In this document: piece by piece, positions 44,001-52,879 of the stretch | Numbering within the stretch: position 1 is the stretch's first letter | How the letters are laid out: every line of letters starts with the position of its first letter | The notes under the pieces: generated by a model | Seen by the model: only the letters and a program-made list of their open reading frames with translations | Databases searched by the model: none | Told to the model about the DNA's origin: nothing | Program-made: the position numbers and the translations under genes | From: an uncultured Porphyromonadaceae bacterium | GTDB taxonomy: Bacteria; Bacteroidota; Bacteroidia; Bacteroidales; Muribaculaceae | Assembly: GCA_902461565.1 (NCBI GenBank) | Contig: CABPYL010000001.1 | Location: 62,001 to 126,000, forward strand | Length of the DNA stretch: 64,000 bases | Reading direction: 5' to 3'

Positions 44001-45650
44001 TACGTTCAGTTTGGCGCTGAGACGTTTGCCGGGATATTTGTCGAACAGGTTCATGGATACGAGGTCGATGTTGTTGGCAAGAGCAGTGGCATGCAGCGTA
44101 GGGTCTGGTCCGCAGTCATATATGCCGTAGGCCATGAGCTGAGCCGACGGGTCGTTGATGTTCAGCGAAACCTGCGCCTTGTTGTCCTTGCTAAGGTCGA
44201 AGGCTACTTCTGTACCGGTGTAACTGTATCCTTTGAAGTCAAAACGGTCTATATCCGCATCCACGTGTGCGTCTACAATCTTTCGGGCCAATGTGGCATT
44301 GCCCGATATCGCGGCGTCGAGTTTTCCTAATTTGCTGTCGGAGGTGAGTAGACCAATGTTGAGTTCTTTGATATCGACATCGCCGCTTAATTTATATATG
44401 TGGCCGAAGTGGCGGTACGATGCACGGGCAGTGATTTGGCCCGGGGTTCCGGCCGAATGGATGTCTACATGTCCGGCAGCTACAGTTCCGGTTCCGTTGA
44501 GTCTGAACCGCAGGTCGGGCATTTTGTTCAGCTCTTTCGATATGCCTGATGGAATAATGTTTCCGAGCATGCTCTTCAGTTCGGGACCGTTGATGCTTAT
44601 GTGTCCTTCGGCAAGATCGTATTTCAGACTGTCTTTGTCGGCCAAGCCCTGGACGTTGCCGCTGAAGCTTGCATTGAAGGCATTCCCGGATACATCTTCT
44701 ATTTCGAGCGAACGCAGCGCTATGGCGTCGGTGGATACTTCCGCTTCCAATCCGAATCCTATCACGCTGTCCAGAATACCAAGTACTGGCACAAACTGAC
44801 TTATGTCGGGAGGGTAGAGCAGGCAATCGGAGCCAGTGGCGATAATAAGAGGTTTGTTGGTGAGGTTTTGCAGAATTTTGTCCGGCGAACTATAAGCCAT
44901 TCCTATTGGCCGGAACGACAGCCGACTGTTAGGTAACGCGAGCGACAGGTCGGCTACGGAAAGACTGTCCGGAGCGAAGGTGAAGTTTCCGGTAAGTTTC
45001 TCCAAAGAGAAACCGCTTCGTTCTTCAAAAGAGAGATGGTCCAGATTGATAATATACGTTTTGTCGGTGAGAACGGGTATGAAGGCGTTCACCGCCAAAT
45101 CGCGTACGGCAATATGGCTTGGATCGAAACGGAGCGAATCGGCCGGAGAGACTGAAAGAACATCATATCTCGTCGCTGCCCGGCGCACTATAATGGTGTT
45201 TATTTCAAGGCTGAACTGTTTGTGCGGACCTTTGTTGTCGCTTTTCAGGCGGTCGAGTATCGGCTGTATGTTCAGGGGGGCATCCGGCTGAGGACGTGTA
45301 ACGGCAAGGTCAAGACCGTCCACAAGGGCGTAATCCACAACAAACTGTTGCCGGGTTATGAGCGGCATAATCTCTATACCGGCGCTGATGGTGCCGATGC
45401 GTGCGATGGTGTCTGTGCCGATGGTGACATTCACGTCGTCGACATTAAGGCGCCTGAAAGGATGAATGCGGACGTAGCCTATGCTTACGTCCGCTCCCAA
45501 TAGGTTCGAAAGCTCTGTCTCAGCGGCTATACGCACGCCTTCTTGCACCGGGTTTAGCGAAAGGAGCACATAAAGCGCTGCCGGCAGTAGGACTACTACC
45601 AGCAGCAGTGCCGAAACAACGGCGCGGAACAGTTTCCAGGCTTTCCTCAT
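41061..45650 (-). CDS. tamB: TamB/AsmA-like outer-membrane biogenesis protein
   Basis: A very long (1529-residue) envelope protein. One N-terminal membrane anchor (about 10-30, VVSALLLVVVLLPAALYVLLSL) is followed by some 1300 residues of repeating beta structure, the lipid-transport groove type of AsmA/TamB proteins. It ends in the conserved TamB C-terminal domain (NMWGKYTVQTGKYQFTLQDIIIKDFTIKNGSEIQFDGDPYG...; MMNRQIIYLLALNRFYTPD; VALSSRLLNNRLLFNGNFGYRD). It then carries a lysine-rich tail. It spans the periplasm and probably supports phospholipid traffic or barrel assembly. It lies 36 bases after malQ and may share its transcript. Confidence 0.92.
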   Translation of the reverse strand: MRKAWKLFRAVVSALLLVVVLLPAALYVLLSLNPVQEGVRIAAETELSNLLGADVSIGYVRIHPFRRLNVDDVNVTIGTDTIARIGTISAGIEIMPLITRQQFVVDYALVDGLDLAVTRPQPDAPLNIQPILDRLKSDNKGPHKQFSLEINTIIVRRAATRYDVLSVSPADSLRFDPSHIAVRDLAVNAFIPVLTDKTYIINLDHLSFEERSGFSLEKLTGNFTFAPDSLSVADLSLALPNSRLSFRPIGMAYSSPDKILQNLTNKPLIIATGSDCLLYPPDISQFVPVLGILDSVIGFGLEAEVSTDAIALRSLEIEDVSGNAFNASFSGNVQGLADKDSLKYDLAEGHISINGPELKSMLGNIIPSGISKELNKMPDLRFRLNGTGTVAAGHVDIHSAGTPGQITARASYRHFGHIYKLSGDVDIKELNIGLLTSDSKLGKLDAAISGNATLARKIVDAHVDADIDRFDFKGYSYTGTEVAFDLSKDNKAQVSLNINDPSAQLMAYGIYDCGPDPTLHATALANNIDLVSMNLFDKYPGKRLSAKLNVEVTDFDPRNLAAEVRLNDIAWTDSLGQGIRIPLVNATATAGEYSNTLELSSPFISGKLLGNYDFARLIPTLKGMAAHFMPALGWEMPSSDEDKETDRSNIFRFDFDLKPCHEISQLINLPFTIEYDGNISGQVDSSTGYADILVDLPYISQGNKLIEFTSAFAKLDIANDKSMVYATTQMPTKKGDMNLAAVITGANNKIDTRIEWGLQRSIPINGTLDVSAELYRLVSDADSRFPVEASVNFLPGSINFGEDTWNIEKSQIDITADNIFVKDFALDTGRQRIEIDGSAGDNPDDMLSVGLNNIRLIHIFETLEINNVLIDGNATGRITAKNLLTKEPILECPRLHVDSIGYNSCYFGDADVLARWEGERRAIFLDANLDGFEGKKSHIYGDIYPMSESLDLNFVADSIPVGFLRPFMAAFTSNISGRATGRCRLFGTFRDLDLEGDVFADNVKIKVDFTNVTYSATDSIHIRPGSIDLKDITIHDPEGHTANLNGYVRHTFFNAPRFKFDITDARDLLCYNVNARLNPDWYGTIYGNGNAAIDGHPGVVNIGVKMATGPRSSFTFVLSDRLDAENYSFLNFRDVTPDSIRPVVADNDPTPTAIKKIKNRLGQQNEDSPSDYNMDIVVDATPDATVTLVVDPVGGDEIKAQGSGSLHMVYRSANNDLNMWGKYTVQTGKYQFTLQDIIIKDFTIKNGSEIQFDGDPYGVKTKLSAYYATNANLTDLDESFQQDKEVARTNVPVHALMNVSGDIRQPAIDFDMEFPTLTSDTYRKVKSIVSTPDMMNRQIIYLLALNRFYTPDYMASTTKGNELFSVASSTISSQLGNMLGKLSENWSIAPNLRSDRGDFSDVEVDVALSSRLLNNRLLFNGNFGYRDKALNNDQFIGDFDIEYLLNKSGTWRLKAYNRYNDRNYYVRSALTTQGVGIMLRRDFDSMLSFLHPKKKKKKKNEPAATDTTETSKKALPVKILHNNDTDSIK

Positions 45651-45686
45651 TTGCGGTTATCTTCTCCGCCGGAGCACAGGGCCGGT

Positions 45687-48359
45687 TTATCGGCCCGAGT
45701 GGCGAATCTTGGAGAGAAGATATTGGTTGAATTCTGTGTTTGCGGCAAGTTCTTCCAGTGTTATGTGCATGCGGTAGCGCCAGTAGTGGCGCGAATTGGC
45801 AGGCACATTAATCTGTTCGTCGCGCGGATTCTGGCGACGCAAGGATCCGTCGATGGAGAGCCAGTCCTGGAGCGGCAGGATGCACAGCATTGACGGGGAC
45901 TGCAGATGCAGGTCTACGATGCGGTCGCAAACCCAGGGTTCGGCAAAGTAAGGCGCTTCGCCTTGCTGGTGTAGCACTTCGTTGAAGTAACGCTGTGTGG
46001 CGCCGCGATCTTCTTCCCACCATTGGCGTATGCCCGGCATATCGTGAGTGGAGGTTGTGCAGACGGAATAGTATGGATAGTTCCAGGTGTTTCCGAAAGC
46101 TTCGCCGGGGTTCTTGGGCATGCGCTGAATCTCCAGCGAAAGAATCTCGAGATTTTCGAGAACTGCCGGCACGCAGGCAGGTATCATTCCGAGGTCCTCG
46201 GCGCACACAAGCATGTCGGTGCTGTTGATAAGCGGGGGAAGTTTCCACATTGCCTTGCCGTACCAGAAATCGTTGTGGCGGCGGTAGAAGAAGTCGTTGT
46301 ACAGACGGTCGAAGCACCAGCGCTCGTAGTCGTTCAGAGAGCGGTAGGTATATGTGAACTGTGCGGAGATGCGCGGATGGTATTTGCCTTTTTCTTCGCC
46401 ATCCTCGATGAACAGCACCTGTTCCACAAGACCCATCAGACCGTCGAGCAGACGCTGATTTTCTTCGTTTTTGGGCTTGGTCGCAAAATAGTCGGCAATC
46501 TTGCGCTGAGTATCGAATTCCGGTTTGAGCGCGTATCGGCCGTGTCCGTTCTTTTTCAGGTACCCGCGTATTGCCTCGGACGTATAGGGACCGAAGAAGT
46601 CGCCGAGAAAGCTTTCCATGATATACGGCTTGGTGTGCTTGTCGATATCAATCCAGAAGTCGTAGCTGTATCGCATTTCTTCCACGCTGTATGGCAGCGC
46701 AGGATTGAAATAACCCAGCAGGCCGTGAACGGAATCCATAGGGATTTGCCAGATGCGGAAGAAACCGAGGATATGGTCGATGCGGTATGCGTCGAAGTAT
46801 TCGGCCATCTTGCGGAAGCGCGCTTTCCACCAAGCGAAGCCGTCTCGGTTCATCACTTCCCAGTTGTAAGTCGGGAAGCCCCAGTTCTGACCGAGGACAG
46901 AGAAATCGTCCGGCGGAGCACCGGCCTGACAATCCATATAGAACAGGTCGGGGTAAACCCAGGCGTCGACGCTTGTGCGTGATATGCCGATTGGTATGTC
47001 GCCTTTGAGTGCGACTCCTTTGGATGTGGCGTATTCATGTACCTTGCGCATCTGCTTGTCCAGATGATATTGCTGGTATTCTACGAAGTTGATGTCTTCG
47101 GGTCTCTCTCGGAGTACTTTAGCGAGTACTTCGGGGCTATATTTGCTGTATTCTTTCCATTTGGAGAATTCCGGGGTTCCGAAACTGTCTCGCAGGGTGC
47201 AGAACGCGGCGTATGGTTCAAGCCAATGGCGGTTTTTCTCTACGAAGGCCTTGAAATCGGCACTATCTATAGTTTTCTTGCCTTCCTGGGCGAAAATTTC
47301 GTGAGTGTAAGATGTTTTGATCTCGTTCACGCGCTCGTAGTCTACGGCTGGGAGGCGGTTAAGCTTGTCGGCCTCGTCAGCGTAGTATTTCATCCGTTCT
47401 TTGTCCGCCAGGACGCCGAGTTCGCTCAGACGGATGTACATCGGGTGGAGGGCAAAGGTGCTGTTGGCGTTGTATGGGTAAGAGTCGGTCCACGTGTGTG
47501 TCATGGTGGTGTCGTTTACCGGCAGGAGCTGAATAAAATTCTGACCGGTGGAAACGGCCCAGTCTACGAGTCTGATGATATCCATGAAGTCGCCTACGCC
47601 GCAATCGTCCTTGGAACGAAGAGAGAATACCGGTATAGCCGTGCCTGTGCCTTTCCACAGATCGAGCATGTTTATGAAGCGCATGCCGGTTATTACGGTG
47701 GCGTTGCCGGGCTCAGGAGAAATTTCCACACGGCGGTTTTCGCCACCTTCCCACGCCACCACTTTGCCAGTCTCTTTCTCTAGAAGCAGGAATTTGTACT
47801 GTGTGCCGGCAGAGATGCCGGCTGCGGGAACGTTGGCTTTCCACAGCGGGAATTCGGCATCGCTCATACGCACTGCTTTTGCGGGGTTCCAGTTTCCGAG
47901 AGCCTCTCCCTCGCCGGCTATCGCAACCATTCTGTCGTGACTTACCATAGGAGCGGAGACTCCGAAAGTTATAGCACCGGTGCAAGGAACTACCGGCGAA
48001 TTGCGGTAGGCGCGGCCGCAGATACAGTCGGTGATGGCCGACGAATAGTATGGCTTGTCGAAGGGCTGATCCTGCCAGCGGTCGTATACGATGGCTGCGG
48101 GAGCGTTGCCGATGTGGAATTTGTTGTAGTGTCCCCATTCGTCCTTTACGGCTCCTTCCTCGTTGCGTACGAAATAATGGTAGGTGAATTCTTTTACACT
48201 GTCCGGAATGTCCAGTGTGATGGACCAGTCGGAATTACCTTTTACTGTCAGGACAGGGGCTTTGGCATAGTCGCCGTTGCCAAGGGCTGGGATATCGCCG
48301 GTAACATATACGGATTCTCCCCAGTTGGTGCGGTAGTCGATATTGAGTGTTAGCTTCAT
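45687..48359 (-). CDS. malQ: 4-alpha-glucanotransferase (GH77) with two CBM20 domains
   Basis: An 890-residue amylomaltase. Two N-terminal starch-binding CBM20 domains (about 1-100 and 125-235; YVTGDIPALGNGDYAKA and AIAGEGEALGNWNPAKAVRM) precede the GH77 barrel. The nucleophile Asp is in FDAYRIDHILGFFRIWQIP, the acid/base Glu in CAEDLGMIPACV, and the third acid in TSTHDMPGIRQWW. It disproportionates maltodextrins in the cytoplasm; no signal peptide is seen. The start MKLTLNIDYRTNWG at 48359 is chosen because the longer frame to 48542 crosses the promoter. The CBM20-GH77 layout is the plant DPE2-like type. Confidence 0.94.
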   Translation of the reverse strand: MKLTLNIDYRTNWGESVYVTGDIPALGNGDYAKAPVLTVKGNSDWSITLDIPDSVKEFTYHYFVRNEEGAVKDEWGHYNKFHIGNAPAAIVYDRWQDQPFDKPYYSSAITDCICGRAYRNSPVVPCTGAITFGVSAPMVSHDRMVAIAGEGEALGNWNPAKAVRMSDAEFPLWKANVPAAGISAGTQYKFLLLEKETGKVVAWEGGENRRVEISPEPGNATVITGMRFINMLDLWKGTGTAIPVFSLRSKDDCGVGDFMDIIRLVDWAVSTGQNFIQLLPVNDTTMTHTWTDSYPYNANSTFALHPMYIRLSELGVLADKERMKYYADEADKLNRLPAVDYERVNEIKTSYTHEIFAQEGKKTIDSADFKAFVEKNRHWLEPYAAFCTLRDSFGTPEFSKWKEYSKYSPEVLAKVLRERPEDINFVEYQQYHLDKQMRKVHEYATSKGVALKGDIPIGISRTSVDAWVYPDLFYMDCQAGAPPDDFSVLGQNWGFPTYNWEVMNRDGFAWWKARFRKMAEYFDAYRIDHILGFFRIWQIPMDSVHGLLGYFNPALPYSVEEMRYSYDFWIDIDKHTKPYIMESFLGDFFGPYTSEAIRGYLKKNGHGRYALKPEFDTQRKIADYFATKPKNEENQRLLDGLMGLVEQVLFIEDGEEKGKYHPRISAQFTYTYRSLNDYERWCFDRLYNDFFYRRHNDFWYGKAMWKLPPLINSTDMLVCAEDLGMIPACVPAVLENLEILSLEIQRMPKNPGEAFGNTWNYPYYSVCTTSTHDMPGIRQWWEEDRGATQRYFNEVLHQQGEAPYFAEPWVCDRIVDLHLQSPSMLCILPLQDWLSIDGSLRRQNPRDEQINVPANSRHYWRYRMHITLEELAANTEFNQYLLSKIRHSGR

Positions 48360-48426
48360 AGAGCGTTTTTGTATGATATAAGAGACGCAGGCCGCGCAAA
48401 ACGGCACAAGCTTTCTAAATTTCACA

Positions 48427-48434
48427 CAAAGGTA
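48427..48434 (-). promoter_or_regulatory. -7 box of malQ
   Basis: Minus-strand TACCTTTG, full match to TAnnTTTG, about 67 bases before malQ. The -33 position reads CTTC. It is divergent from the parA promoter, 150 bases away. Confidence 0.55.
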
Positions 48435-48571
48435 GCGCTTTTTCGCCTTATGACGAAGAGTCCGGCAATAATAATGTGTCATAAAAAAACAAAAAATACT
48501 ATTTTTTACAAGTTCGGAAAAATAAACGGAGGTTATTAACAAAAATACGAGTTATGAACATCTTCGTTGTT

Positions 48572-48602
48572 TTCGTGAAACAAAATTTGTGTGTTTCACG
48601 AA
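48572..48602. promoter_or_regulatory. Everted parS half-sites at the parA promoter
   Basis: TTCGTGAAACA (48572-48582) and TGTTTCACGAA (48592-48602) form a perfect 11-bp inverted repeat with a 9-base centre. Each arm contains one half (CGTGAAACA or TGTTTCACG) of the standard parS site TGTTTCACGTGAAACA, but the halves are in swapped order, pointing outward. The right arm lies between the -33 and -7 boxes of parA. Confidence 0.7.
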
Positions 48603-48617
48603 CAATCCATACCTTTG
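48586..48617 (+). promoter_or_regulatory. Promoter of parA operon
   Basis: -33 TTTG (48586-48589), 20-base spacer, -7 TACCTTTG (48610-48617), full consensus. It gives a leader of about 25 bases before the chosen parA ATG at 48646. Confidence 0.8.
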
Positions 48618-48645
48618 CAAATACAATCTCTCACAAGCTTATTCT

Positions 48646-49428
48646 ATGGGAAAAATCATAGCAATAGCCAATCAGAAGGGAGGCGTGGGTAAAACCACAA
48701 CCACAATCAATCTATCGGCCTCCCTTGCTGCCGAAGGCAAAAAAGTACTTATCATCGACGCTGATCCTCAGGCCAACGCCACTTCCGGTTATGGAATAGA
48801 CCCCCGTACGATGTCATCGTCTATCTACGAGTGTATGGTCGACAATTATCCGCTGGACGGCTCGGAGGTGCCCACGTGTATGGAAAACCTCTTTTTAGTT
48901 GGTTCGCGTATCGATCTTGCCGGTGCGGAGATAGAGCTTATCTCCAAGCCTAACCGCGAGAAAGTACTTGCCGATCTTCTGGCGCCCGTAAAGGACAAAT
49001 ACGATTTTATAATTATCGACTGTTCACCGTCGCTGGGCCTGATTACCGTGAACGCCCTCACTGCCGCCGATTCGGTGATTATACCCGTACAGGCCGAGTA
49101 TTTTGCCCTGGAGGGCATCAGCAAGCTGCTGAATACCATACGTATTATCAAAACGCGCCTTAATCCGGCGCTGGAAATCGAGGGTTTTCTACTTACGATG
49201 TATGATTCGCGCCTGCGTCTGGCAAACCAGATTTACGAGGAGCTTAAAGGCCACTTCGCCGACATGGTGTTCAATACCGTGATTCCGCGAAACATCCGCC
49301 TTAGCGAAGCTCCGAGCCACGGGCTGCCGGCGCTGCTGTACGATGGGGAAAGCCGAGGCTCCACAAGCCATATCCTGCTGGCTAAGGAACTTATTTCCAA
49401 AAATTCCAGGCACCGTCAGGCAAGCTGA
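48646..49428 (+). CDS. parA: Chromosome-partition ATPase ParA (Soj)
   Basis: A 260-residue ParA/MinD-type ATPase. The deviant Walker [14 protein letters not shown] is at residues 10-22, followed by [14 protein letters not shown] (Walker A') and [18 protein letters not shown] (Walker B region). Later come [13 protein letters not shown] C-terminal residues ([14 protein letters not shown]). It binds DNA as an ATP dimer and moves ParB-parS complexes. I chose the ATG at 48646; the frame open to 48589 would begin inside the promoter. First gene of a parAB-DUF5683-mltD run. Confidence 0.96.
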   Translation: MGKIIAIANQKGGVGKTTTTINLSASLAAEGKKVLIIDADPQANATSGYGIDPRTMSSSIYECMVDNYPLDGSEVPTCMENLFLVGSRIDLAGAEIELISKPNREKVLADLLAPVKDKYDFIIIDCSPSLGLITVNALTAADSVIIPVQAEYFALEGISKLLNTIRIIKTRLNPALEIEGFLLTMYDSRLRLANQIYEELKGHFADMVFNTVIPRNIRLSEAPSHGLPALLYDGESRGSTSHILLAKELISKNSRHRQAS

Positions 49429-49462
49429 CCAAATGGCGCTGAAACTTTAAAATACTATTCCC

Positions 49463-50338
49463 ATGTCTGTGAAACGCAATGCTCTTGGCCGCGGCCTTGA
49501 CACACTGATACCTATGGACGATGTGCCCGCCCGCGGTACATCGGCAATAAACGAGATACCGTTAGATCTTATCTCGCCGAATCCGGAGCAGCCCCGAACG
49601 AATTTCGACGACGAGGCACTTGAGGAACTGGCGATGTCTATCCGTCAGCTCGGCATAATCCAGCCTCTGTCGCTACGAAAGAACGGGCCTACAAGTTATC
49701 AGATTATTGCCGGCGAACGCCGATACCGCGCAGCCCTGATGGCAGGGCTTACTACGGTGCCTGCATATATAAGAAATGCAAACGAGGCCGAGCTAACCGA
49801 GATGGCTCTTATCGAGAACATCCAGCGCGAGGACCTCAATGCAATCGAAATTGCCCTCACTTTCAAAAAATTGATAGACCAATACAGTCTTACCCAGGAA
49901 CGGCTGAGCGAGCGGATTGGTAAAAAACGTGCCACAATCGCCAATTTCCTGCGGCTGTTGCGTCTGCCCGCCGAGGTACAGATCGGTCTGCAGAACAAGA
50001 AGGTGGACATGGGCCACGCGCGCGCATTGCTCACCATTGACAGTCCTGCGCTGCAGCTTAAACTGTATAACGAGATTCTGAAGCAGGGTCTTTCTGTCCG
50101 CCGTGTGGAGGAACTGGCAAAGCAGTACCAGGAACGTTCCGAAAAGGCTAAGGCTCCCGCGACAAAGCCGCGCGACACTGAACTGGAAACGCTGCAGACA
50201 CAGCTGCAGCGCGTGTTCCACGCTCCTGTCAAACTTACATGCAGTTCTAAAGGAAGCGGCAGTATTTCGTTCAAGTTCAAGGATGAATATGAGCTGCAGA
50301 GGCTGATTGAACTGTTTGATTCTCTCCAGACAAAATGA
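49463..50338 (+). CDS. parB: Chromosome-partition protein ParB (Spo0J)
   Basis: A 291-residue ParB: N-terminal RNALGRGLDTLIP (ParA-stimulating region), CTPase/box motifs (ISPNPEQPRTNFDDEALEELAMSI and the nucleotide-binding GERRYRAA), ENIQREDLNAIE, the parS-binding helix-turn-helix (LSERIGKKRATIANFLRLLRLP), and a C-terminal dimerisation domain. It spreads from parS as a CTP-dependent clamp. The promoter of its own operon has parS-like half-sites, suggesting feedback. Its stop overlaps the next start by four bases. Confidence 0.96.
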   Translation: MSVKRNALGRGLDTLIPMDDVPARGTSAINEIPLDLISPNPEQPRTNFDDEALEELAMSIRQLGIIQPLSLRKNGPTSYQIIAGERRYRAALMAGLTTVPAYIRNANEAELTEMALIENIQREDLNAIEIALTFKKLIDQYSLTQERLSERIGKKRATIANFLRLLRLPAEVQIGLQNKKVDMGHARALLTIDSPALQLKLYNEILKQGLSVRRVEELAKQYQERSEKAKAPATKPRDTELETLQTQLQRVFHAPVKLTCSSKGSGSISFKFKDEYELQRLIELFDSLQTK

Positions 50339-51120
50339 TGGATAGTTTCCTGCGTTTCATATACCGTCCTGTTGCTGCGCTGGCTCTTGTCTGTGCGGCA
50401 GTCGGTTCCACCGAATGCGCCGCGCAAAATCAGCTTCCAGTGAAACGCAGCCACCACAATGTTACCGATACGATAGCAGATGCGCCAGACAGTGTGGTTG
50501 TAAGGCTTGGCTCGGCTGAGGTTGCACCCGTGCCTTCCGAACTGTTGCGGGGAGCCGCCGATGTCGACTCCATTATGCACATCAGGCAGGAATCGCCCTA
50601 TGACCGCTGGGAGGAACGCGACTCGGTTTTCAATCCCGACCCCAACAGGGCTGTGTGGATGTCGGCTCTGTTTCCGGGCCTGGGGCAGCTGTACAACAGA
50701 CGTTACTGGAAACTTCCCATCATCATCGGCGGTTATATGGGTCTGGCGTATGCCACATCGTGGAACAACGGCATGCTGAACGACTATACAAAGGCCTACC
50801 GCGACATTATGGACAACGACCCGTCCACGAAGTCGTATATGAATTTTTTCCCGCCAACCACGCAGGAATCGGACCTGGACAAGACATGGCTTACAAATGT
50901 GCTACAGTCCCGCAAGAATTTTTATCGCCGCAACCGCGACCTGTGCATTATCGCGATGGTAGGCGTATACCTCGTAGCGATGGTTGACGCCTATGTGGAC
51001 GCATCTCTGTCGCATTTCGATATCTCTCCCGAACTATCTGTGGACCTCACCCCGGCAGTGTTCCGAAACGACTTCTCATCGCCTCCGGCAATCGGGTTGG
51101 TATGGGCAATGAACTTTTAG
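50335..51120 (+). CDS. DUF5683 membrane-associated protein
   Basis: A 261-residue protein of the DUF5683 family, found in Bacteroidetes next to parB and mltD. It has a signal-peptide-like start (ends STECAAQN), a polar region, and a core PNRAVWMSALFPGLGQLYNRRYWKLPIIIGGYMGLAYATSW containing one hydrophobic segment. A second hydrophobic segment is at about 210-230 (DLCIIAMVGVYLVAMVDAYVDAS). It ends with a strand ending IGLVWAMNF. Function unknown; the conserved neighbourhood suggests a link between the envelope and chromosome segregation or peptidoglycan turnover (inference). The start overlaps the parB stop (ATGA). Confidence 0.85.
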   Translation: MMDSFLRFIYRPVAALALVCAAVGSTECAAQNQLPVKRSHHNVTDTIADAPDSVVVRLGSAEVAPVPSELLRGAADVDSIMHIRQESPYDRWEERDSVFNPDPNRAVWMSALFPGLGQLYNRRYWKLPIIIGGYMGLAYATSWNNGMLNDYTKAYRDIMDNDPSTKSYMNFFPPTTQESDLDKTWLTNVLQSRKNFYRRNRDLCIIAMVGVYLVAMVDAYVDASLSHFDISPELSVDLTPAVFRNDFSSPPAIGLVWAMNF

Positions 51121-51136
51121 ATCTTATTATCGCAAA

Positions 51137-52858
51137 ATGAACACATTATATAAATTTATCTGTTTTACGGCCGTCGCCGTGTCGGCGGCGACATATGGCT
51201 ACGCCGACTCGGTGCGCGATGTTTCCGAAGCTTCGCAGAAACCATCGCTTATTATGCCCCAGAGTTTCGAGACCGATACTCAGAAGATGCTTGAGGACTG
51301 GTATCTGAAGAACTATACCGCTCTGGATTACGAGGCCGACGATTACAAGGGTCAGGAACTTAGTGATGAAGTGCTTGTGGAACGCCTCGGCAAGTTGCCG
51401 GCGGTGATAGAGATGCCACTGAATACTCCCGTGCGCAATGCCATAAATTTCTATGCCAACCGCCGGCGTCAGCTTGTGGAGAACATGCTTGGTCTGAGCC
51501 TGTACTATATGCCTATTTTTGAGGATGCTCTTGAACGCAACGGCATGCCACTGGAACTTCGTTACCTTCCAGTAGTGGAATCAGCGCTTGTGCCTACGGC
51601 TGTATCACGCGTAGGCGCCGCCGGTCTTTGGCAGTTCATGCCAGCAACGGGCAAGAGCCTCGGTCTGGAAGTGAACTCGCTGGTGGACCAGCGCCGCGAT
51701 CCTTTCCTGGCTTCGGAGGCGGGCGCGCGCTACCTGAAGCAGTTGTACAATACTTTCGGAGACTGGTCGCTTGCGATAGCCGCTTACAACTGTGGACCCG
51801 GCAATGTTAACAAGGCTTTGCGCCGTGCCGGCGAAGGCAAGCATGATTTCTGGGAGATATATCCTTTCCTGCCTGCCGAGACGCGCAATTATGTGCCGTC
51901 GTTTATCGCCGCCAATTACATAATGAACTATTATAAGGAGCACGATATATCGCCCGCACTGGCGCGCCGTCCCTTGGTTACGGATACTGTGCATGTTAAC
52001 CGTCGGGTGCACTTCGAGCAGATCTCAGAGGTTATGGATATTCCAATGGATGAACTGCGCGCACTCAATCCACAGTTCCGCGCCGATATCATACCGGGCG
52101 ATATCCGTCCGTATTCGCTTGTACTGCCTTCGCTGCAGGCATACGCATACGTTGCCAACGAGGATTCCATAGTTAACCACAATGCGGCCAAATACAGCCG
52201 CCGTAGCATTGTGGAGCCTGCGAGCGGCAAAATAAAAGGTACCGACGCCCGAGGGGAGTACTACGACGAGGAAGTTATAGTATATCACAAGGTGCGCAAG
52301 GGCGAGACTATAGCCAAGATTGCCAAGAAATACGGTGTTACCGTTGCAGACATCCGCAAGCTCAACAAGGTGGGCAAAAAACTTAAGACCGGCACTAAAC
52401 TTAAGATAAAGACAGTGCAGCGCCGCTATAAGCCTGTGCCTGTGGAGAAACCTCAGGATGTGAATGCCGATAAGGCCATAGACACAACTGAAGTGGTGGT
52501 TGGCGACAGTGCTATCATAGTAGGCCCCGACAGTATTTCGCCGGTCGACGACGCAGTACAGCAGCAGGTTGCATCGGCCTTTGGCAACGGAAAAGCGGAA
52601 GCGGATACCGTGAAGAAAGCCGTCCCCGCTAAGGCTGACACGAAAAAGTCTTCGACAACTCAGAATAAGAAAAAGGCTGACAGCAGGAATAACAAGAAAA
52701 AACAGCCAGCCACAGTTAACCACAAGGTGCGCAAAGGCGAGAACCTCGACAAGATTGCCCGCCGCTACGGCACCACCGTCAGCGCTATCCGCAAGGCAAA
52801 CGGCATTTCAGGCGACAGAATCAATGTGGGCCAGACGCTGAAAATTCCGCAGAAATAA
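51137..52858 (+). CDS. mltD: Membrane-bound lytic transglycosylase D with two LysM domains
   Basis: A 573-residue cell-wall enzyme. After a signal peptide (ends TYGYADS) comes an SLT domain with catalytic E148 in RYLPVVESALVPTAVSRVGAAGLWQFMPATG and YNCGPGNVNKALRRAG. A LysM domain follows at about 382-427 (YHKVRKGETIAKIAKKYGVTVADIRKLNKVG). Then a basic, disordered linker leads to a second LysM at about 527-572 (HKVRKGENLDKIARRYGTTVSAIRKANGI). It cuts peptidoglycan to anhydromuropeptides in the periplasm. No lipobox is seen, so membrane binding would be indirect. Confidence 0.94.
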   Translation: MNTLYKFICFTAVAVSAATYGYADSVRDVSEASQKPSLIMPQSFETDTQKMLEDWYLKNYTALDYEADDYKGQELSDEVLVERLGKLPAVIEMPLNTPVRNAINFYANRRRQLVENMLGLSLYYMPIFEDALERNGMPLELRYLPVVESALVPTAVSRVGAAGLWQFMPATGKSLGLEVNSLVDQRRDPFLASEAGARYLKQLYNTFGDWSLAIAAYNCGPGNVNKALRRAGEGKHDFWEIYPFLPAETRNYVPSFIAANYIMNYYKEHDISPALARRPLVTDTVHVNRRVHFEQISEVMDIPMDELRALNPQFRADIIPGDIRPYSLVLPSLQAYAYVANEDSIVNHNAAKYSRRSIVEPASGKIKGTDARGEYYDEEVIVYHKVRKGETIAKIAKKYGVTVADIRKLNKVGKKLKTGTKLKIKTVQRRYKPVPVEKPQDVNADKAIDTTEVVVGDSAIIVGPDSISPVDDAVQQQVASAFGNGKAEADTVKKAVPAKADTKKSSTTQNKKKADSRNNKKKQPATVNHKVRKGENLDKIARRYGTTVSAIRKANGISGDRINVGQTLKIPQK

Positions 52859-52879
52859 TCATTAAATAATTCCTTGCAC

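Noticed and set aside
48360..48426. Possible extension of malQ towards 48542
   Set aside because: The added residues (Cys, Phe and Tyr rich) cross the -7 box at 48427-48434, and the CBM20 domain begins directly at the chosen ATG.
48589..48645. Longer parA frame starting at an upstream ATG
   Set aside because: That start would lie inside the promoter, between the -33 and -7 boxes. ParA proteins begin directly with the strand before Walker A, as with the ATG at 48646.
52874..52879. TTG start two codons upstream of the OPT ATG
   Set aside because: The ATG at 52880 has the same context and is the stronger initiation codon; no extra conserved residues are gained.
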